Part shown: piece after piece, positions 16,821 through 29,400 of the stretch
How positions within the stretch are numbered: position 1 is the first letter of the stretch
How the letters are laid out: the number at the start of each line of letters is the position of its first letter
DNA from: Zhengitettix transpicula
Lineage: Eukaryota > Arthropoda > Insecta > Orthoptera > Tetrigidae
Assembly (NCBI GenBank): GCA_037074705.1
Contig: CM073591.1
Location: forward strand, 81,202,532-81,266,531
DNA length: 64,000 nt
Direction: 5' to 3'
The notes under the pieces: generated by a model
What the model saw: only the letters and a program-made list of their open reading frames with translations
Databases searched by the model: none
Told to the model about the DNA's origin: nothing
Made by a program: the position numbers and the translations under genes

Positions 16821-18743
16821 CTGAAACAAATAATTATTTCTGTACAATACATAAGCAATCACAAAGTATTATATTAAAATGATTCAAATCAAAAATCTAT
16901 AATCTGACTGCCAGAATCTGAAAACACTCTTTCCATGAAGATTTGAACAGTCATATACAAATACACACACTTTAAAAAATTAATATTTCTGTTTCTTTAT
17001 TACCCAATTCTTCACTTTGTATCATAGCAATATAAATGAAAAAATACACACACACATTCCAATGTTCACAGCTGTATTACTACTTTGGTGTGAAGCATGA
17101 ATTACGAAAAGCTGATTATCAACTGTAAGAAAAAGAAATGTGGATTCAAATTCAGATCAGCATGCTTGGAGGACCTGATAAGACCAATTTCTTTGCTACC
17201 TTAACATGAATAATTTTTGGAAGTTAAGAAAATATTTCACAGACTGATATTCTACTGCAACACCAGAGACTTTTAATAAGGGTAAATATGATACAAATAT
17301 TTGTCCCTTATTTGATTAGTATTTTTAGTAAACAGTAACATTCTGAATGTTTTATCGCTAACTTTGTGACCTCTTCAGGTTGAAGTTCAACAAAATTTTG
17401 ATAGTCAGGTCATTCTCCCTCGTGCCATGGCCAAAATCAATAAAATAAAATAAAATAAAATAAAAAATTGATAGGGAGAATGACCTAACTCAAAATTTTG
17501 TTAAACTTCAAACTGAAGGGGTCACAATTAGCAACGAAACATAGTTTAATTTTCCATAAATATATATTTTTTATTCTGACTTCAAATTGGCTGTTGTTAT
17601 TTATAAATTCTGGATATTATGCTTCTAAAGAATTTCCTTTTACACAAACAAAAATTTTACTTTTGATAAGGTATGCACTCTGTGACCACAGCAAATAAGA
17701 TACCGATCAAGAGTGGATCGATCTTATTGGTGAATATTTATACTCACGTGTCTAAAGGATTATAAGCTCCTGTGGCTGAACCTGGGTTAATATAAAATTT
17801 ATTTTCATGTTCATATGCTTCAAATTTGTGTGTATGTCCAGATATGAAAATATCAACATCCAACTGCCTTTGGATCAATGCAAGAGATTCTGGATCTCCC
17901 CAAGGAACGACCTGATGTCCATGTGACAGTCCTATTCTAAACTGCCCAACAGTTACAACTTTCTGCTCAGGATAGTTCAAGTTCTGTAAAAATATATTTT
18001 AAAATACTAGAATTATTAACATAGAACTTTTTGATAAATTATGAATTTTATGAAATAATGTTTTCATATATAAAAAATAGATTAGTAGTGTAAAACTTGA
18101 CCTACAAATGTATGAAAAGCAGAATATCAAATCTCATAATAAGAAAAATTATTTACAATTTAAATGTGTAACTGTCAAATGATCAAAACAATTTAATGGT
18201 GTACTTAACTGTTAGAGCATCCCATAAACAAAAAGTCACAGATTCATAACGTGTAATGAGTAAGTGGCACATCTCGACCAATGTTTGTATCCGAAAGTTG
18301 AAAAGCAGTGTTAACTTCTTATATAATATATCAAAATATACACGGGATTTTACAAATATTGTGATCATAAGCTAATTAAATATAATAAATCATTATACAA
18401 CTACAAAAGGTTACGTATATCGTAGTATAAATTTGAAATTTTGATGTGTATCATATCTTACCTCGTCAAAGTCTCCTCGGACGACGTGAACGTCACTTGC
18501 TAGTGTCTTTAGGTAATCATACGATTCCTTAGTACACAAGTTCCCCGTGCAGAGAATATGCTGTATTCTGCCAGGTACTAACAGTTTCTTAAATTTTGAT
18601 GGCAAGCTGCTACATCTGTGAGGAATGTGTAAATCGCCTAGGACCAACACTAACTGAAACACAAATGTTGAAATGAATTACTAAATGAATAAAGACTTGC
18701 GCGACTGCAGAAAAAAACAGCACTTCTTTATAATACTCACCAT
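16703..18743 (-). CDS. Vps29: Vacuolar protein sorting-associated protein 29 (retromer subunit), complete, 4 exons, 182 aa
   Basis: VPS29 is the metallophosphoesterase-fold subunit of retromer, which with VPS35 and VPS26 recycles cargo from endosomes to the Golgi and plasma membrane. Coding exons on the minus strand are 18743-18741, 18653-18462, 17983-17748 and 16820-16703; they total 549 nt, giving 182 aa, the standard length. The protein starts [20 protein letters not shown]. Other conserved blocks are [54 protein letters not shown] and [13 protein letters not shown], ending VERIEYKKS. The phosphoesterase-like motifs GDLHIPH, GNL, GDFD, HGHQ and SGHTH are all present; animal VPS29 acts as a scaffold rather than as an active phosphatase. 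All splice sites are GT-AG. Only the Met codon is in the first coding exon. Confidence 0.97.
17349..17541. repeat. Foldback element in Vps29 intron 3
   Basis: The left arm (17349-17420) includes GTGACCTCTTCAGGTTGAAG, TTCAACAAAATTTTG and AGGTCATTCTCCCT. The right arm (17473-17541) is its imperfect reverse complement, with AGGGAGAATGACCT, CAAAATTTTGTTAAACTTCA and CTGAAGGGGTCAC. Arms are about 70 bases with a loop of about 50 bases that holds an (AAAAT)n run. It is unrelated in sequence to the larger foldback family. Confidence 0.8.
17439..17467. repeat. (TAAAA)n microsatellite
   Basis: About five copies of a pentanucleotide TAAAA run in the loop of the surrounding foldback element. Confidence 0.9.
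17748..17983 (-). CDS. Vps29: Vps29 exon 3
   Basis: Encodes [20 protein letters not shown], then [10 protein letters not shown] and [19 protein letters not shown], ending NPLDT in phase 2. HGHQ and SGHTH are the second half of the phosphoesterase-like site. Acceptor TTTTTACAG, donor CAC|GTGAGT. Confidence 0.96.
18462..18653 (-). CDS. Vps29: Vps29 exon 2
   Basis: Sixty-four codons from [14 protein letters not shown] to VVRGDFDE, holding the first metal-site-like motifs GDLH and GDFD and the GNL motif. The acceptor is GTGTTTCAG and the donor GAG|GTAAGA, phase 0 at both ends. Confidence 0.96.
18741..18743 (-). CDS. Vps29: Vps29 first coding exon (start codon only)
   Basis: On the minus strand AAAAATG is followed directly by GTGAGT, a near-ideal donor. 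Joining it to the next acceptor (TTTGTGTTTCAG) gives [10 protein letters not shown], the exact family N-terminus. No in-frame ATG occurs at the start of the next exon, so this micro coding exon sets the start. Confidence 0.88.
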
Positions 18744-21460
18744 TTTTAAAATAAAATATTCTTGTACATGGACAAATTACTTGTTTTCTAACCTATAATT
18801 ACTCATGAATACACCCATTTAGCATCATTTGAAAACCAACTATGTACCGGAAGCTGCACACTTGCACCGGATGCAAAGACCTAAACGCAACTTGACGTTT
18901 CAGATATATTCGGACAAAGATAAGTAAAATTGAGTGCTTAATATATAACTTTGAAAATTAATATTTGTATTTTTTAAATTTACATCTGCTCCCAATTTAA
19001 ACTTATTAGTTATTCGTTAAAACAACGAGTTTAAGATTTTAATTCAAAGTTTATGTACTAGATATATCAATGTATTTAGTAATATAAAATATATTATTAT
19101 AAAAGTTGGATCGTTTTACAACCGTTGGCCACTGATATTATAGTGGGAATAAGTGCTGCTACCTAGACACTAGCAAAGTCGTTATCATAAATGTTGCCAA
19201 TCTTTACAACTAGAGTGCAGGATTAATCGGAAAGGAAACAAATTGTGCGGCCAAAAATGAGCCAAAAACTGTCGGGATACATTTAATTAATCTTTTATAC
19301 ATAGGTCAGCAATTCTAATTAATTGTAATTTTTTGGGCCCTGCAATAATTACCAATTATAAATCAATTCATTATGTTTATTTGGGATTTACTGGCGAGAG
19401 ACGAGTTAACATACAAATTCAGATAGAATGAAGTAGTTTTAGTCATTTGGGAGATCGACGAAATATCGATGTTTGTATCGTAAACTGAATGCTTACGAAT
19501 GTGTTAATGGAGAATATGTGGTAGCTCCTTCCAACATACCGCCACCATTAGTATCCATAAGATGGATGAAGAAGCTATGGCTGATTTAACATCAGTATTT
19601 TGATCATTCATGTATGTTTCCCTTTCTCCTGGGTTATTTTAAACCTGTTCGCATTAACAAATAGCATTGTGAACTCTATAAAAATTTACGTTCGAACGGT
19701 TCATGCCACCATTAAAATGCGGCTGTTCTTAAAATCTGGTGTGTGTGTATTTCTTATTTGTACATTTTTCATTTACGCATTTAATAAGCTACGTTGTTAC
19801 CGAATTGTTAGAAAATAGCTTCTCTATATAAAATGAGCCAAATTCATATAATTCACATAGTCCCATGTAGTGTAATTTGCGTTAAGGAAAAACGACAAAA
19901 TCAGTTTTTCACATTACTTTGGAAACCTTTTTTATTTTGTTTTAAAACAATTCATTGCGAACGACGGGACTTTGTATGTCAAACAGGCGAAAATTGTGTG
20001 CGAATGAATACATTGTCATTGCGAAGAATTCGTTTGTGTTTATAATTTTTCTGAGAATATCTACATGATTAATTTTCATTGTTTGTGCCTTCACCAAAGT
20101 TGAAATATTGTCTCTGTTCTACTAAAAACAACATCATTGCTTTTAATTACGTCGAATTTGTTTCTCGCCTAAGTCTGTTGTGAGTTTTCGTTTTTTAACT
20201 TAAACATTTTTGAGGTATTCAAGACTGATACTTTGTAAAGACCGTAATTTAACAGTTGTTTTAAAGACTAAATATCAGAAAATATTATTCTGGTATCCGA
20301 TTTGTTCTTTCTTCCGCCCAGATAGGAATGTTATTCCTTCCTTAAAAATGAAGCCGACACACTGTCAGTGTGAGGGATTCCATAGGAGATCAAGTGGATC
20401 AGGAATGACAAACAATAATATTTCTATATATCTAAAATGTCACACAATAAACACGATTTCATCCATCAGGATAATTAGGAAACTGTATTATCAAATACAC
20501 TGGTGTGTAAAATACTTGTAAAATCGACGTCGGGTAATCTGGTAAGTGGTCACTATACGACTTTGATCCAGAAACACATCTGAAAGGGTGTACCTTGATG
20601 AAGCGGCTCAAGTACATACTTTTGATACTTGCAGACGCTGAATCTGAAACAGTAGATACTCTTAGTAAGATTGAATCTGCTACACCTCACCCTCAAGACG
20701 CACTGAATTTATTTCTGTACGTAAAGGATTGAATATTCCTCTTCAGTTAACTTTTCGTGCACAGTCAATCCAATACTCAAATATCTAAAAATGAATTTCA
20801 AAACAATGTGGAAATTCATAAAACAGAATTAACTGCGACATCTTTACACGTCAGAGTTTATTTCGTGCATCTCTTTAATGTCAGGTTCTGCTAGGAAATA
20901 ATTTTTTAATTAAGTGGAATGATATGAAATCACTTGTATGTGTTATCCTCCCTTTCGCTATGGCCCTTATGAGGCTCAGATGTACTTTGTTTGTCACTCC
21001 ACGAATTTAATCCATAATTTAAACAATCTAGTGACAATCTTGAAGTTAAATGTTGCTGAGTAAGATGGATTTAGATATGATAAATTAAATAGATGCACAT
21101 TTATAGTTTAATTCATTTGAAATGATAGCGTAAACCTATCACTATAATATAGGTTATCCGTTTTTTAAGCACCCAACAGGACTAACCCCCATAAATGTGA
21201 TTAAATTGACACATAATTTTTAAGACATTTTCATTTTGACAATAATATATATTAATATTAAGAGAATTGTTCCTAGGGGTTTCTTTTGTGTACGATGGAG
21301 AAAAAGTCTGACTTTTCGAACAGTAAAAACAGTTCGTTATCAGGGAAGAAATAATTCCAATCTGAGCTTGTAGTTTCTTCCGTTTAAAATTTATGATATA
21401 TATTTTTAATATATTTACAGGACCACGTGCCATTTATTTACAATTTTTAATTATACAAAT
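18744..21460. other. AT-rich sequence upstream of Vps29, no gene found
   Basis: The part nearest the Vps29 start should hold its 5' UTR and promoter, but no clear TATA or initiator pair is visible. Small open frames around 19.6-20.5 kb show no recognisable domain and no splice context, and are taken as chance. Confidence 0.5.
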
Positions 21461-21462
21461 AA

Positions 21463-21613
21463 TATTCTGTATAAAGAGTTCTTGGGTTTCCGGTCGGGTA
21501 ACGTGATTTGAGCACAACAGGTGAACTGACGAAGATGGCGGTGTCAGCCATGGAAACGTTGTGCTCAAATCACGTTACCCGACCGGAATCCCGAGAACTC
21601 TGTATACAGAATA
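21463..21613. repeat. Near-perfect foldback element with 56-bp arms
   Basis: The left arm (21463-21518) includes CCGGTCGGGTAACGTG and ATTTGAGCACAAC. The right arm (21558-21613) is its reverse complement with only three mismatches in 56 positions, by hand alignment. The loop of about 39 bases contains AAGATGGCGGTGTCAGCCAT. Arm identity near 95 per cent suggests a recent insertion or arm-to-arm correction. No coding capacity; MITE-like. Confidence 0.9.
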
Positions 21614-22199
21614 TACGTCGGGAAAACTACGCTCTTTACAAATAATATTATTGGATACAAGTTGGTTAAATAACTCAAACTTTTCTAGAAACAATTTTAA
21701 CGGGAACTTACATCTACGGCTTTACTCTTGAGAGCTTATTTCCTAGCGTCTAAATGACTAAATGTAGACGTAAATTTAAACTATGAAAATTTGAATGTGT
21801 TAGGACGAGAATTGTTTTCATGCGTAAATGAATTAGAGAATATATTTTCTCTCTCTAGTATCTGTCGTCGGAATTCCGCATCTTATACTACTAGCACGCA
21901 ACTCACATTGCGTGTAACCTGGTTATTATTTAAACAATTTTCTAGTAATGAGACTTCTTCTGCTGGTAGCATTTATGTTAGTCAGATCTGCGAGCCATCA
22001 TCTCTACTCAAGACTTCTGCAAGACTGTCTTCTTCCGCAGGTAGTAGACCTATTTGTGTTAACTGTCCTCCGGGCCTAACTCCACTCAAACAAGACTGCT
22101 CTATCTTATTCTCCTCTGAAGGCTTTACCAAAAAAAATCTTGCCCAGACATTGTGTCCATCCCGCAGGTAATGGCTGTGCCTCGACCCTCTTTCTTGGA

Positions 22200-22400
22200 A
22201 AACATCCTTAATCTGGCCTCTTTTCTTTGGACACAGGAAGAAAAATGGCCACAAATACATTTTAGTTGCCACAGATCATTTTAAACATTACGATATATAG
22301 AAAGAAAGCTATATAACCCTCAGGCCATACGGACTTGATTAAATTCATTAAGGAATGTGGATGAAAAAATGTCGACCAAATGGATCTGGACACATGAGTC
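22200..22400 (+). pseudogene. Ty3/gypsy-type integrase scrap (tentative)
   Basis: One frame reads GHRKKNGHKYILVATDHF and then KHYDI and a stop. NGHKYILVATDHF is a strong match to the start of the integrase core of Ty3/gypsy and related LTR retrotransposons (GxxYILVxxDxF). The downstream 100 bases keep only shifted traces. The evidence is a single motif, so the superfamily is less certain than the general integrase identity. Confidence 0.45.
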
Positions 22401-23623
22401 CAATAACACCTTGAAGAAATAAACTTGCTAAACGCAGTCTATTCCAGAGAATAGAGACCTTTATATCTGACTGATGCGCCAACTATGATTGCTGTATTTT
22501 ATACCCTGAAGACGGTCTTTACTGTTCGAAGCGTCGGACCATTTCTTCCTCATAGAGGTTAAAAAATCCAAATGACTCAATGTTTTTTTCACATCGGCTA
22601 TTATATTTCTGTGTATTTTCACTAAATATATATTGTGGTAATTACGAATATGGAATTTAATAAATTCAATTTTACTATTTCATTATCAGCGGCGTAAATA
22701 TGAGGCCATTGCATTATAGCTTAAGGATTGTCTACAAGAATATGGACCCTATAATGCTTGCTTGCTAGTGTTGCATTGTTGTCTCAGACAGCACTGAAAC
22801 GTTTGGAACTTGTGATATTTAGAGTTGTTCGGAGCAGGATGGCGGAAGGTGTGTTTTGAGGAGTCCGTATTCAGAGTTCTCGGGACTAAACTGAGCAAGT
22901 GTGATTAGTAAGCAGAGAAATGTTATATTAAAAGTCCCCGGGTTTTGGAATAGCAAGTCGCCAGTTTGGAATATTTCGTCTATTGCCATGTTCGTGTAAT
23001 TATCAAAGCTATCAACGGTGATTGTTCAAACAAAGTTATCAACAGTTAGTAGCAGAAAGTGATTTGTGTTTGAAAACTGAAACATCTTTAAATTCAGTGA
23101 AATATGGCCTTTTTGTGATGTGTTTAATAAACAAGTGAGATCGAGCCCAGATGAACAGATAAGGGTAAAGTAAACAAAAATGAATTTTCTTAATTGAAAC
23201 CCTTTTAGTGTAATTATAATTATCGTCAGATTTCGAACATTTCATTTAAAATAATAATAATTTAAGCCAGGAATATTTTGCCTTGTAAGATTCAATTGTC
23301 ATTCATGTAAATATCTTTATTGGAGGCCCGATAGGCGGCCCTGAAAATTAAACAGTGCCCAACAATATTAACTTGTAAAATTTCAACTGAGATAAAAAAT
23401 TTGTTTTATTAAATTAGTTTTGTCATATTTTAACTTCTTGTTTTCATTTTTAACTTTTAAATAGTTTATAACAAATTTGTGCTCCACTTTGGGCTTGTCT
23501 TCAGTTAATTTTAATTATATTTTGTTTATTATAAATTTGACACCTCAACGTGGGATTTATCGTAATTTAAAATTAATAATTGATATTGATTATTAAAAAA
23601 TATATAAATATAAAATCTGATTT

Positions 23624-24339
23624 TACGGTCAAGGGAAAACTTTGGTATAACTTACTAAAGCATACTTTTTTTTGGTATAGCAATGCGTGGTCGGAAGTGA
23701 CGTGTAGAGGTACAAAAACCGAAAATGAGACATGGAAATAAAAACTTGCTTATTTATAATATCATCGCAAAGTGCTTCTTTCAAGCAATGTTCGCTACAA
23801 ATGCTCAAAAATTGCGATTACAAACAGTAATAAATGCTTGGTACTGTCGAAGGAGTGATTGGCGAGTAGTTCCATAGATGGCAGGTATTTCGCGATCTCT
23901 TGCAGCAGCAGTAAATAGTCGAATAGCGAGGTCCTCAATTTAATCCACCGGTATCTCGGGGTAAGAAGCCTGCGGGAGCATTTCTTTTTAAAGGAAGGTT
24001 CATACAATCAGAGGCTCCTGGACGTGTTTTGAGAGGTGTGTGTTTTCTTACTAAGAAAAAGAAAAACTGGAGGCTCTTAAATGATGGGCTTCAGATGTCT
24101 CCATCAAAATAAATCGATAAATCTGGCGATCAGGTTGGCCGTCAGACTGTTCCACCACGCCCAATCCATTGCTAGAAAGATGAACTTTGCGATGATGTAA
24201 ATAAATATTTTTTTCTTTTCATGTCTCGTTTTCTGTATTCGGGCCTCAACGCGTCAATTTCAACCACACACATACCTACATTAAAATATTTTTTTAGAAA
24301 ACTGTATCACCCCTCAAAGTTTGTCCCATGACCCTGTAT
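23624..24339 (-). mobile_element. Decayed DNA transposon with long terminal inverted repeats (IS630/Tc1-like, tentative)
   Basis: Left end TACGGTCAAGGGAAAACTTT corresponds to the reverse complement of the right end, TACAGGGTCATGGGACAAAC. Further in, left TGACGTGTAGAGG, GAAAATGAGACATGGAAA and ATATCATCGCAAAGTGCTTC match the inverted right side (TGACGCGTTGAGG, GAAAACGAGACATGAAAA, ACATCATCGCAAAGTTCATC). TA occurs at both outer edges, as in TA-duplicating elements. The minus strand between them holds broken frames reminiscent of transposase C-termini. The inverted repeats are seen directly; the superfamily is inference. Confidence 0.55.
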
Positions 24340-24488
24340 AATACTGTTGAGGGCACCGAGGTTATTAAGAAGACAATACTTTTGCAACACTTACGTTATT
24401 TATGAAAAACAGCAGGTATATTCATTTTCTCAGGCTTTGGCCCGATTTAATGCAAGTGTAGTTCGCAGAGTTATTTCAAGAGTGAAAA

Positions 24489-24680
24489 TGAAAAAATTAC
24501 GTCTGATTGAAAATAATGAATAAGATTCAATTCAGACAAAAAAGCTGTTGAGGTTTGACAACTGACAAGTGCAGTTGTGTCGCTCTCTGCTCTTCTTCGC
24601 ACCTGACGAAAGGAACAAGGATCCCGGAAACGTTTTTTCTTTTGTCTGAATTGGCTAACTTTCTTATTCATTATTTCAAG
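24489..24680. repeat. Palindromic element family, copy E (left arm largely deleted)
   Basis: The outer left terminus AAAAATTACGTCTGATTGAA is followed by AATTCAGACAAAAAAGC. Most of the left arm is missing. The centre GACAACTGACAAGTGCAGTT leads to a nearly complete right arm (GCACCTGACGAAAGGAACAA, GGATCCCGGAAACG, TTTGTCTGAATTGGCTA). It defines the left end of the family well. Confidence 0.82.
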
Positions 24681-25226
24681 AGATTTCAGGATTGGTAAAA
24701 TAAAAAATTAAATTAAATTATTAATCCGCATTTAATTACATTTAGAGCTCAACACAAAAGTATAAAATATTTTCATTCATATTCAACATTTACTCTTTAA
24801 ATTAATTTTCACACCAACAGTTTTGTTCACTTGTACAAAAGAGATAAAAATCACATAGTATCGTAAACAAAATTTTTCGTGAATAATGTTTTAAACAAAA
24901 AATGCAGTTAAAATATCTACGTAATTAAATCAGTCTTACAATAAATAATACCAACGCGTTATTTGATTTAAAATGAGTAATACATTACAAATCATAGGTA
25001 ATACAGAGAACTATTTGTACTAGGAGTGGAGCACCTTTCGGAAAGTTTACAGAGAAGACGCTCCCGCGCACGACCGAACACGTGGTTATCTACGACGAAG
25101 TTCTCCCACACGTTCTACACGCAAAGTCATCGATGGTTTTCTAGTAAGCTAAAACACACGAAATGACTAGTTGTTTTGACGAACGTTCGAAACGAACAGT
25201 TTACAATAAATCTCTACACGGGCGGA

Positions 25227-26422
25227 TCAGTCGTCGAGGCCCGTATCCAGAGAGGAGGAGGTGCACTGCGTGCTGGCGCCGCTGGAGAAGGAGCTGCGGC
25301 AAGTGTCGACGGTGAGCGCCGTGTCGGGGACGGTGATGAGGTCGCCCAGGACAGTCCGGCACTTGGGTGCGCTGCCCCAGCGAGTGCGGCCCAGCAGCGA
25401 CTGGATCACGGAGCCCTCGGCGCCCACACCAGTACCGGCGCACTCCGAGTAGCTCCTCTGGGCGCGGCACTCCTTGGCCAGGACGTCCAACGCCGTGTGG
25501 CTGTAGTTGGAGGAGAGCCTCTGCGGCTTGCGGACGCTGGGCCTCGCGCCCTCGGGACAGCGTCCCGGCGTCGGCTTCAGGCCCAGCAGCTTCCGCATCT
25601 CCTTCTGCACGCGGCGGCTGCGCAGCGCGAACAGACACGGCGAGACGACGGTGCCGGCGCCCAGCATGGCCAGGCTCACGGCGTCCACGTAGTGCGGCAC
25701 GTTAGATGCGAGCGGCGCCAGGAGTCCGGAGTGCAGCACGAGCGCCGCGACGTAGGGAAACCAACACACGGCAGCCATCACGATGACTAGCGCCGAGACG
25801 CGGGCGGCGCGCGTCTCTTCGCGGTAACGGAACACGCTGGCGTTGGAGATGCGGTACTTGAGCGAGTTTACGATGCTGCTCGACGTGCTGCGAACGCTCG
25901 CCGCCCGAGGAAGCGGGGACGCCGTGCCAGATGCCGGCGCCGGTGGCGTCACTGTCACCGTTACGGGCTGCTGAAGTAGCGTCGTGGCCGCCACCACCGC
26001 CTCTTCCTCCTCGGAGGGTGCCATGGAAAACGTGATGGTGGTGGACGTCTCGGCATCAGCCGGCGCCGTCTGCGCTGCATGCGGGGGCGGGTGCGGCACC
26101 GGGCTCGGGGCGATGGGTCCGGAGCCGGTCTTGCGCGCCCGCTTGCTGTTGCGGTGGGCGGCGGAGTAGATGCACACGTAGATCCACGAAATCGCTCCGA
26201 ACGGGATGACGAAGAAAATGACCGCGTAGACGGCGGCGAAGGTAGAACGGTAGAGTGACGAGTCGAAGATAACGCGCGTCTGTGTCACGGCGCTGGAGGC
26301 GTTATCGTCGGCCTCCTGCAGACAGGCGCGCCACAGACTCGAACCTGCGGCCCCGTCCATGGGGACCAGTCCTGCCAGAATACCGAACAGGATTGCGAGG
26401 CTCCACGATCCGATCAGCATAC
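25227..26422 (-). CDS. GPCR third coding exon (TM4-TM7 and tail)
   Basis: After the acceptor CATTGTTGCAG the exon opens GMLIGSWSLAILFGILAGLV (TM4) and stays open to the stop after SSSLDTGLDD. TM5 FAAVYAVIFFVIPFGAISWI, TM6 with CWFPYVAALVL and TM7 VDAVSLAMLGAGTVVSPCLF are clear. A long loop 3 with repeated Pro/Ala/Thr separates TM5 and TM6. The Met a few codons upstream lies in the intron and is not used. Open frames on the plus strand here are shadows of this GC-rich exon. Confidence 0.92.
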
Positions 26423-29400
26423 CTGCAACAATGATACTCAAGTTTAATCATCTCTTCAAAATTGGCAAAAAAATTAAATAGAACATACAAAACATTTAAG
26501 TAACAAGCATTTATTTACTCGACGTGATGTAGGCTAATGTCACCAGAAATGTCCCTTAAGTGATATTAGCGACGTGATGTCGACCATGTCTTTTTTTTTA
26601 AATTTTTTAAATTTCCTATATTTTGTAATAAAATATGAAAAACTGTTTTGTTAAAAATTTGTATTATTAAACTGGTATAAATTGTAAATATATATTAATA
26701 CGTAAATTTTTTATTTTTGGAAACGATAAAAATTGCTGAAAACTTCTTGGCTAATCAAAATTAATAAAAAAGAGATCACAATGATTATTCTTATAATTCA
26801 GGTAGATCAAAATCCCGTGGAGCTCAGAATATTAATGATATATCGTCTAAATAAATTAAATATAAGATAAATTAATTAATTATTAATGGATTTAAATAAC
26901 TCCTTTTATTTTTCTACTACTTCTGCACCTTATGTGTACCCACAACACCTTTTTCACTAGATGGTATATAAATTTTTCTGAATATTACCTTGCTACATAT
27001 TAAAAGGTAATGTTAGACACTATCATGGTACGATTCCAATAAATGTTGCCAACCTGACAGTTTAAAGTTTTGACTTATGCAGTTTATGACTGGCTGCTAA
27101 CATTTCTTTTGCTCTCAGCTCAATAACTCCTTGCTTACATTCATCGCAATTATCTCATTAATTTTTTGTTTCATCTATCATTCACCTACTTGTCTTACTT
27201 TACGGACTTCCAACCATTCGTGTAGTTGTGTGCTCCAACGCATTGTTTTAGGTACCACAGTCCTAACTGAAAACTAAAAGGTTTCTCTTGTTGAAACACG
27301 CTGTGTTAGCTTGTTCTGTCCCACTTTTGACGTCTTCTCTGTAGTGAGTAATTGTTTGTAATTTCGATTGGATAAGTACCCCACGGAATGTTTTTACTGT
27401 TTCACCTTAACGTATGTTATTTGAAGGAAAACTTTGTTTTTTTTCTATTTTTTATTGCTGTTATGTTAAAACAGTCTGTTCTATTAAATAACACACACAC
27501 ACACGATTCGCCAACTGGGTAAGACGACGGTATTCCAGACATCGAATTCATTTGAATACAAATGGTTTGACCACTATTATCTCCAACTTCCGGTCTGGGC
27601 GAGTCATTTAGTATACGCCTGAAGTTTTGTAATTTCTTCAACAATAGACCTTTGCAATTGAATCAATTTTCAACTTATGTTATACTTTAAAGCTGTTAAA
27701 GTTCCGCTAATGTTTATATGTTCATCGGGGAATTTTCGACAGCCGTTCACCTCGTTGCCTGAGGTAAATCGACAGCCCATTATAACATCGGTGACAAACG
27801 GATGGTGGTCGAAGCGAACGAGGTTTGAATGGCACAAACAAAATTCCAATTCCACTAAATACCTACATGCTAGTTGGAACTGTATTTGTTTCACAGAACA
27901 CAGTTTACCGATTCTCGCCTTCCTAGGTAAATTTATAGTTTTATCCATTTTGAGTACAAAATGAAGCGATTTCTCACATTTACGCAGAAGTTTGACCTCA
28001 ACTTCTTCTGGACTGTGATCCTGAGACCATCAATTGACGACGCCCGAGTTTTCTCTTTCCGAAGCAACAATATTACACTTTACTTTACATTACGAGACGT
28101 TTATTGATCATTGTCTCTTTAGTGAGTAATAATGAATCCATTTTGTAGATAAGCGAATTCCTTTGTATGCGGATACACGACAAGAGGTTTGCCTATTCAT
28201 TTGTAGTTCAACTGTGCTCGGGTCCTGCCATCTAGTATTTAGTGTAGACCGACGACGGATTTCAAATCTCTTTTATTCTCCATAGACAAAATTGAAATTT
28301 AAACAAAGGCAAAGCCATTTTGTTGGAACAGAGAAAAGATAACCTCGCAACTTTGCTGAAACTTTCCTAAAGCAGAGAAGAAGGTGTCATCAGTTAGCAT
28401 GATAGTGCAGAACGTAGGATTGCCAACGCACACAACACTAAAACGTTTACTGAATTTCGCCGAGTAATTCATAGAAAAGGGAGAAAGTATGCTCAGAATG
28501 CCTACAATTTGGAGAACGTGCGTTTGTTATGCGTAAAAAGAGTAACTAGTGGAATCTTACCAGCAGACCGGAGCCTACTGATGCGGGAGTGGTATCTCAG
28601 AGGGTCGACGACGGCGCAGTACTGATCGATGGCGATAAGAAGCACTGCAAGCACGGAGGCGGCGCACGTGCCCGCTGAGGCGGCCCGCCCCACGGAGCAC
28701 AACACGGCCCCCGGACGCTCTAGCACGTTGTCCACGGCGGCCAGTGGCAGGAACAGGCAGCATGCCGCCAGGTTCGTCCCCAGCAGGTTAATCACGAACC
28801 TACGCACAGAACAGAAAAAAAACCATTAGGAATATGTCAAATAGACAAGAGAGGAAAAAATGGGTAGAATTACGTATTTATGAAAAAACCGTACGAAAAC
28901 CAGTGCTTCCATGAGTTGTTTCATAAAACATTACTACGGTCGAGTAAAGAACGTGAAAAAGTAAAACATTAGTCTCAATCAGAGAGTTTATATTCGAAAA
29001 CAATTTTTACACACATTACGCTCGTAATTTCAGTCCTAGATCAATGTTGAAACGTAATAGAAGCCATTCAAACTAAATAAGCAATACAAAATTAATGACA
29101 GTAAGTTAGAGAGTTCTTAAAACAAAACTATATTCATTTTAAAAATGATCACTACCCTACAAAATTTTCGGTGTCCCGCAGCTTATCAAAATATGGTGTT
29201 GAAATGCCATCCCATCAACCCAGGTTTCATCGCCTTCAAGGATTTAATTTTGAAAATATCTTTCTTCGTGTATACGTACATCTTAGAAGTCTATATCCCA
29301 AATTTAAAGTTCTACCTTCAATAGTTTCGGCTCTGCGTCAGTTTCTCTTTATATATGTATAGATGATTGCATACTCAAATTTCAATAGAGCATTCAGACA

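Noticed and set aside
21791..22272. Overlapping open frames of 126 (plus) and 96 (minus) codons
   Set aside because: Neither shows a domain. The only credible signal in the area is the integrase motif in another plus-strand frame just downstream.
25176..25790. 204-codon plus-strand open frame and several others over the GPCR third exon
   Set aside because: Shadows of the GC-rich receptor exon; the minus-strand frame has clear transmembrane segments, proper splice sites and family motifs.
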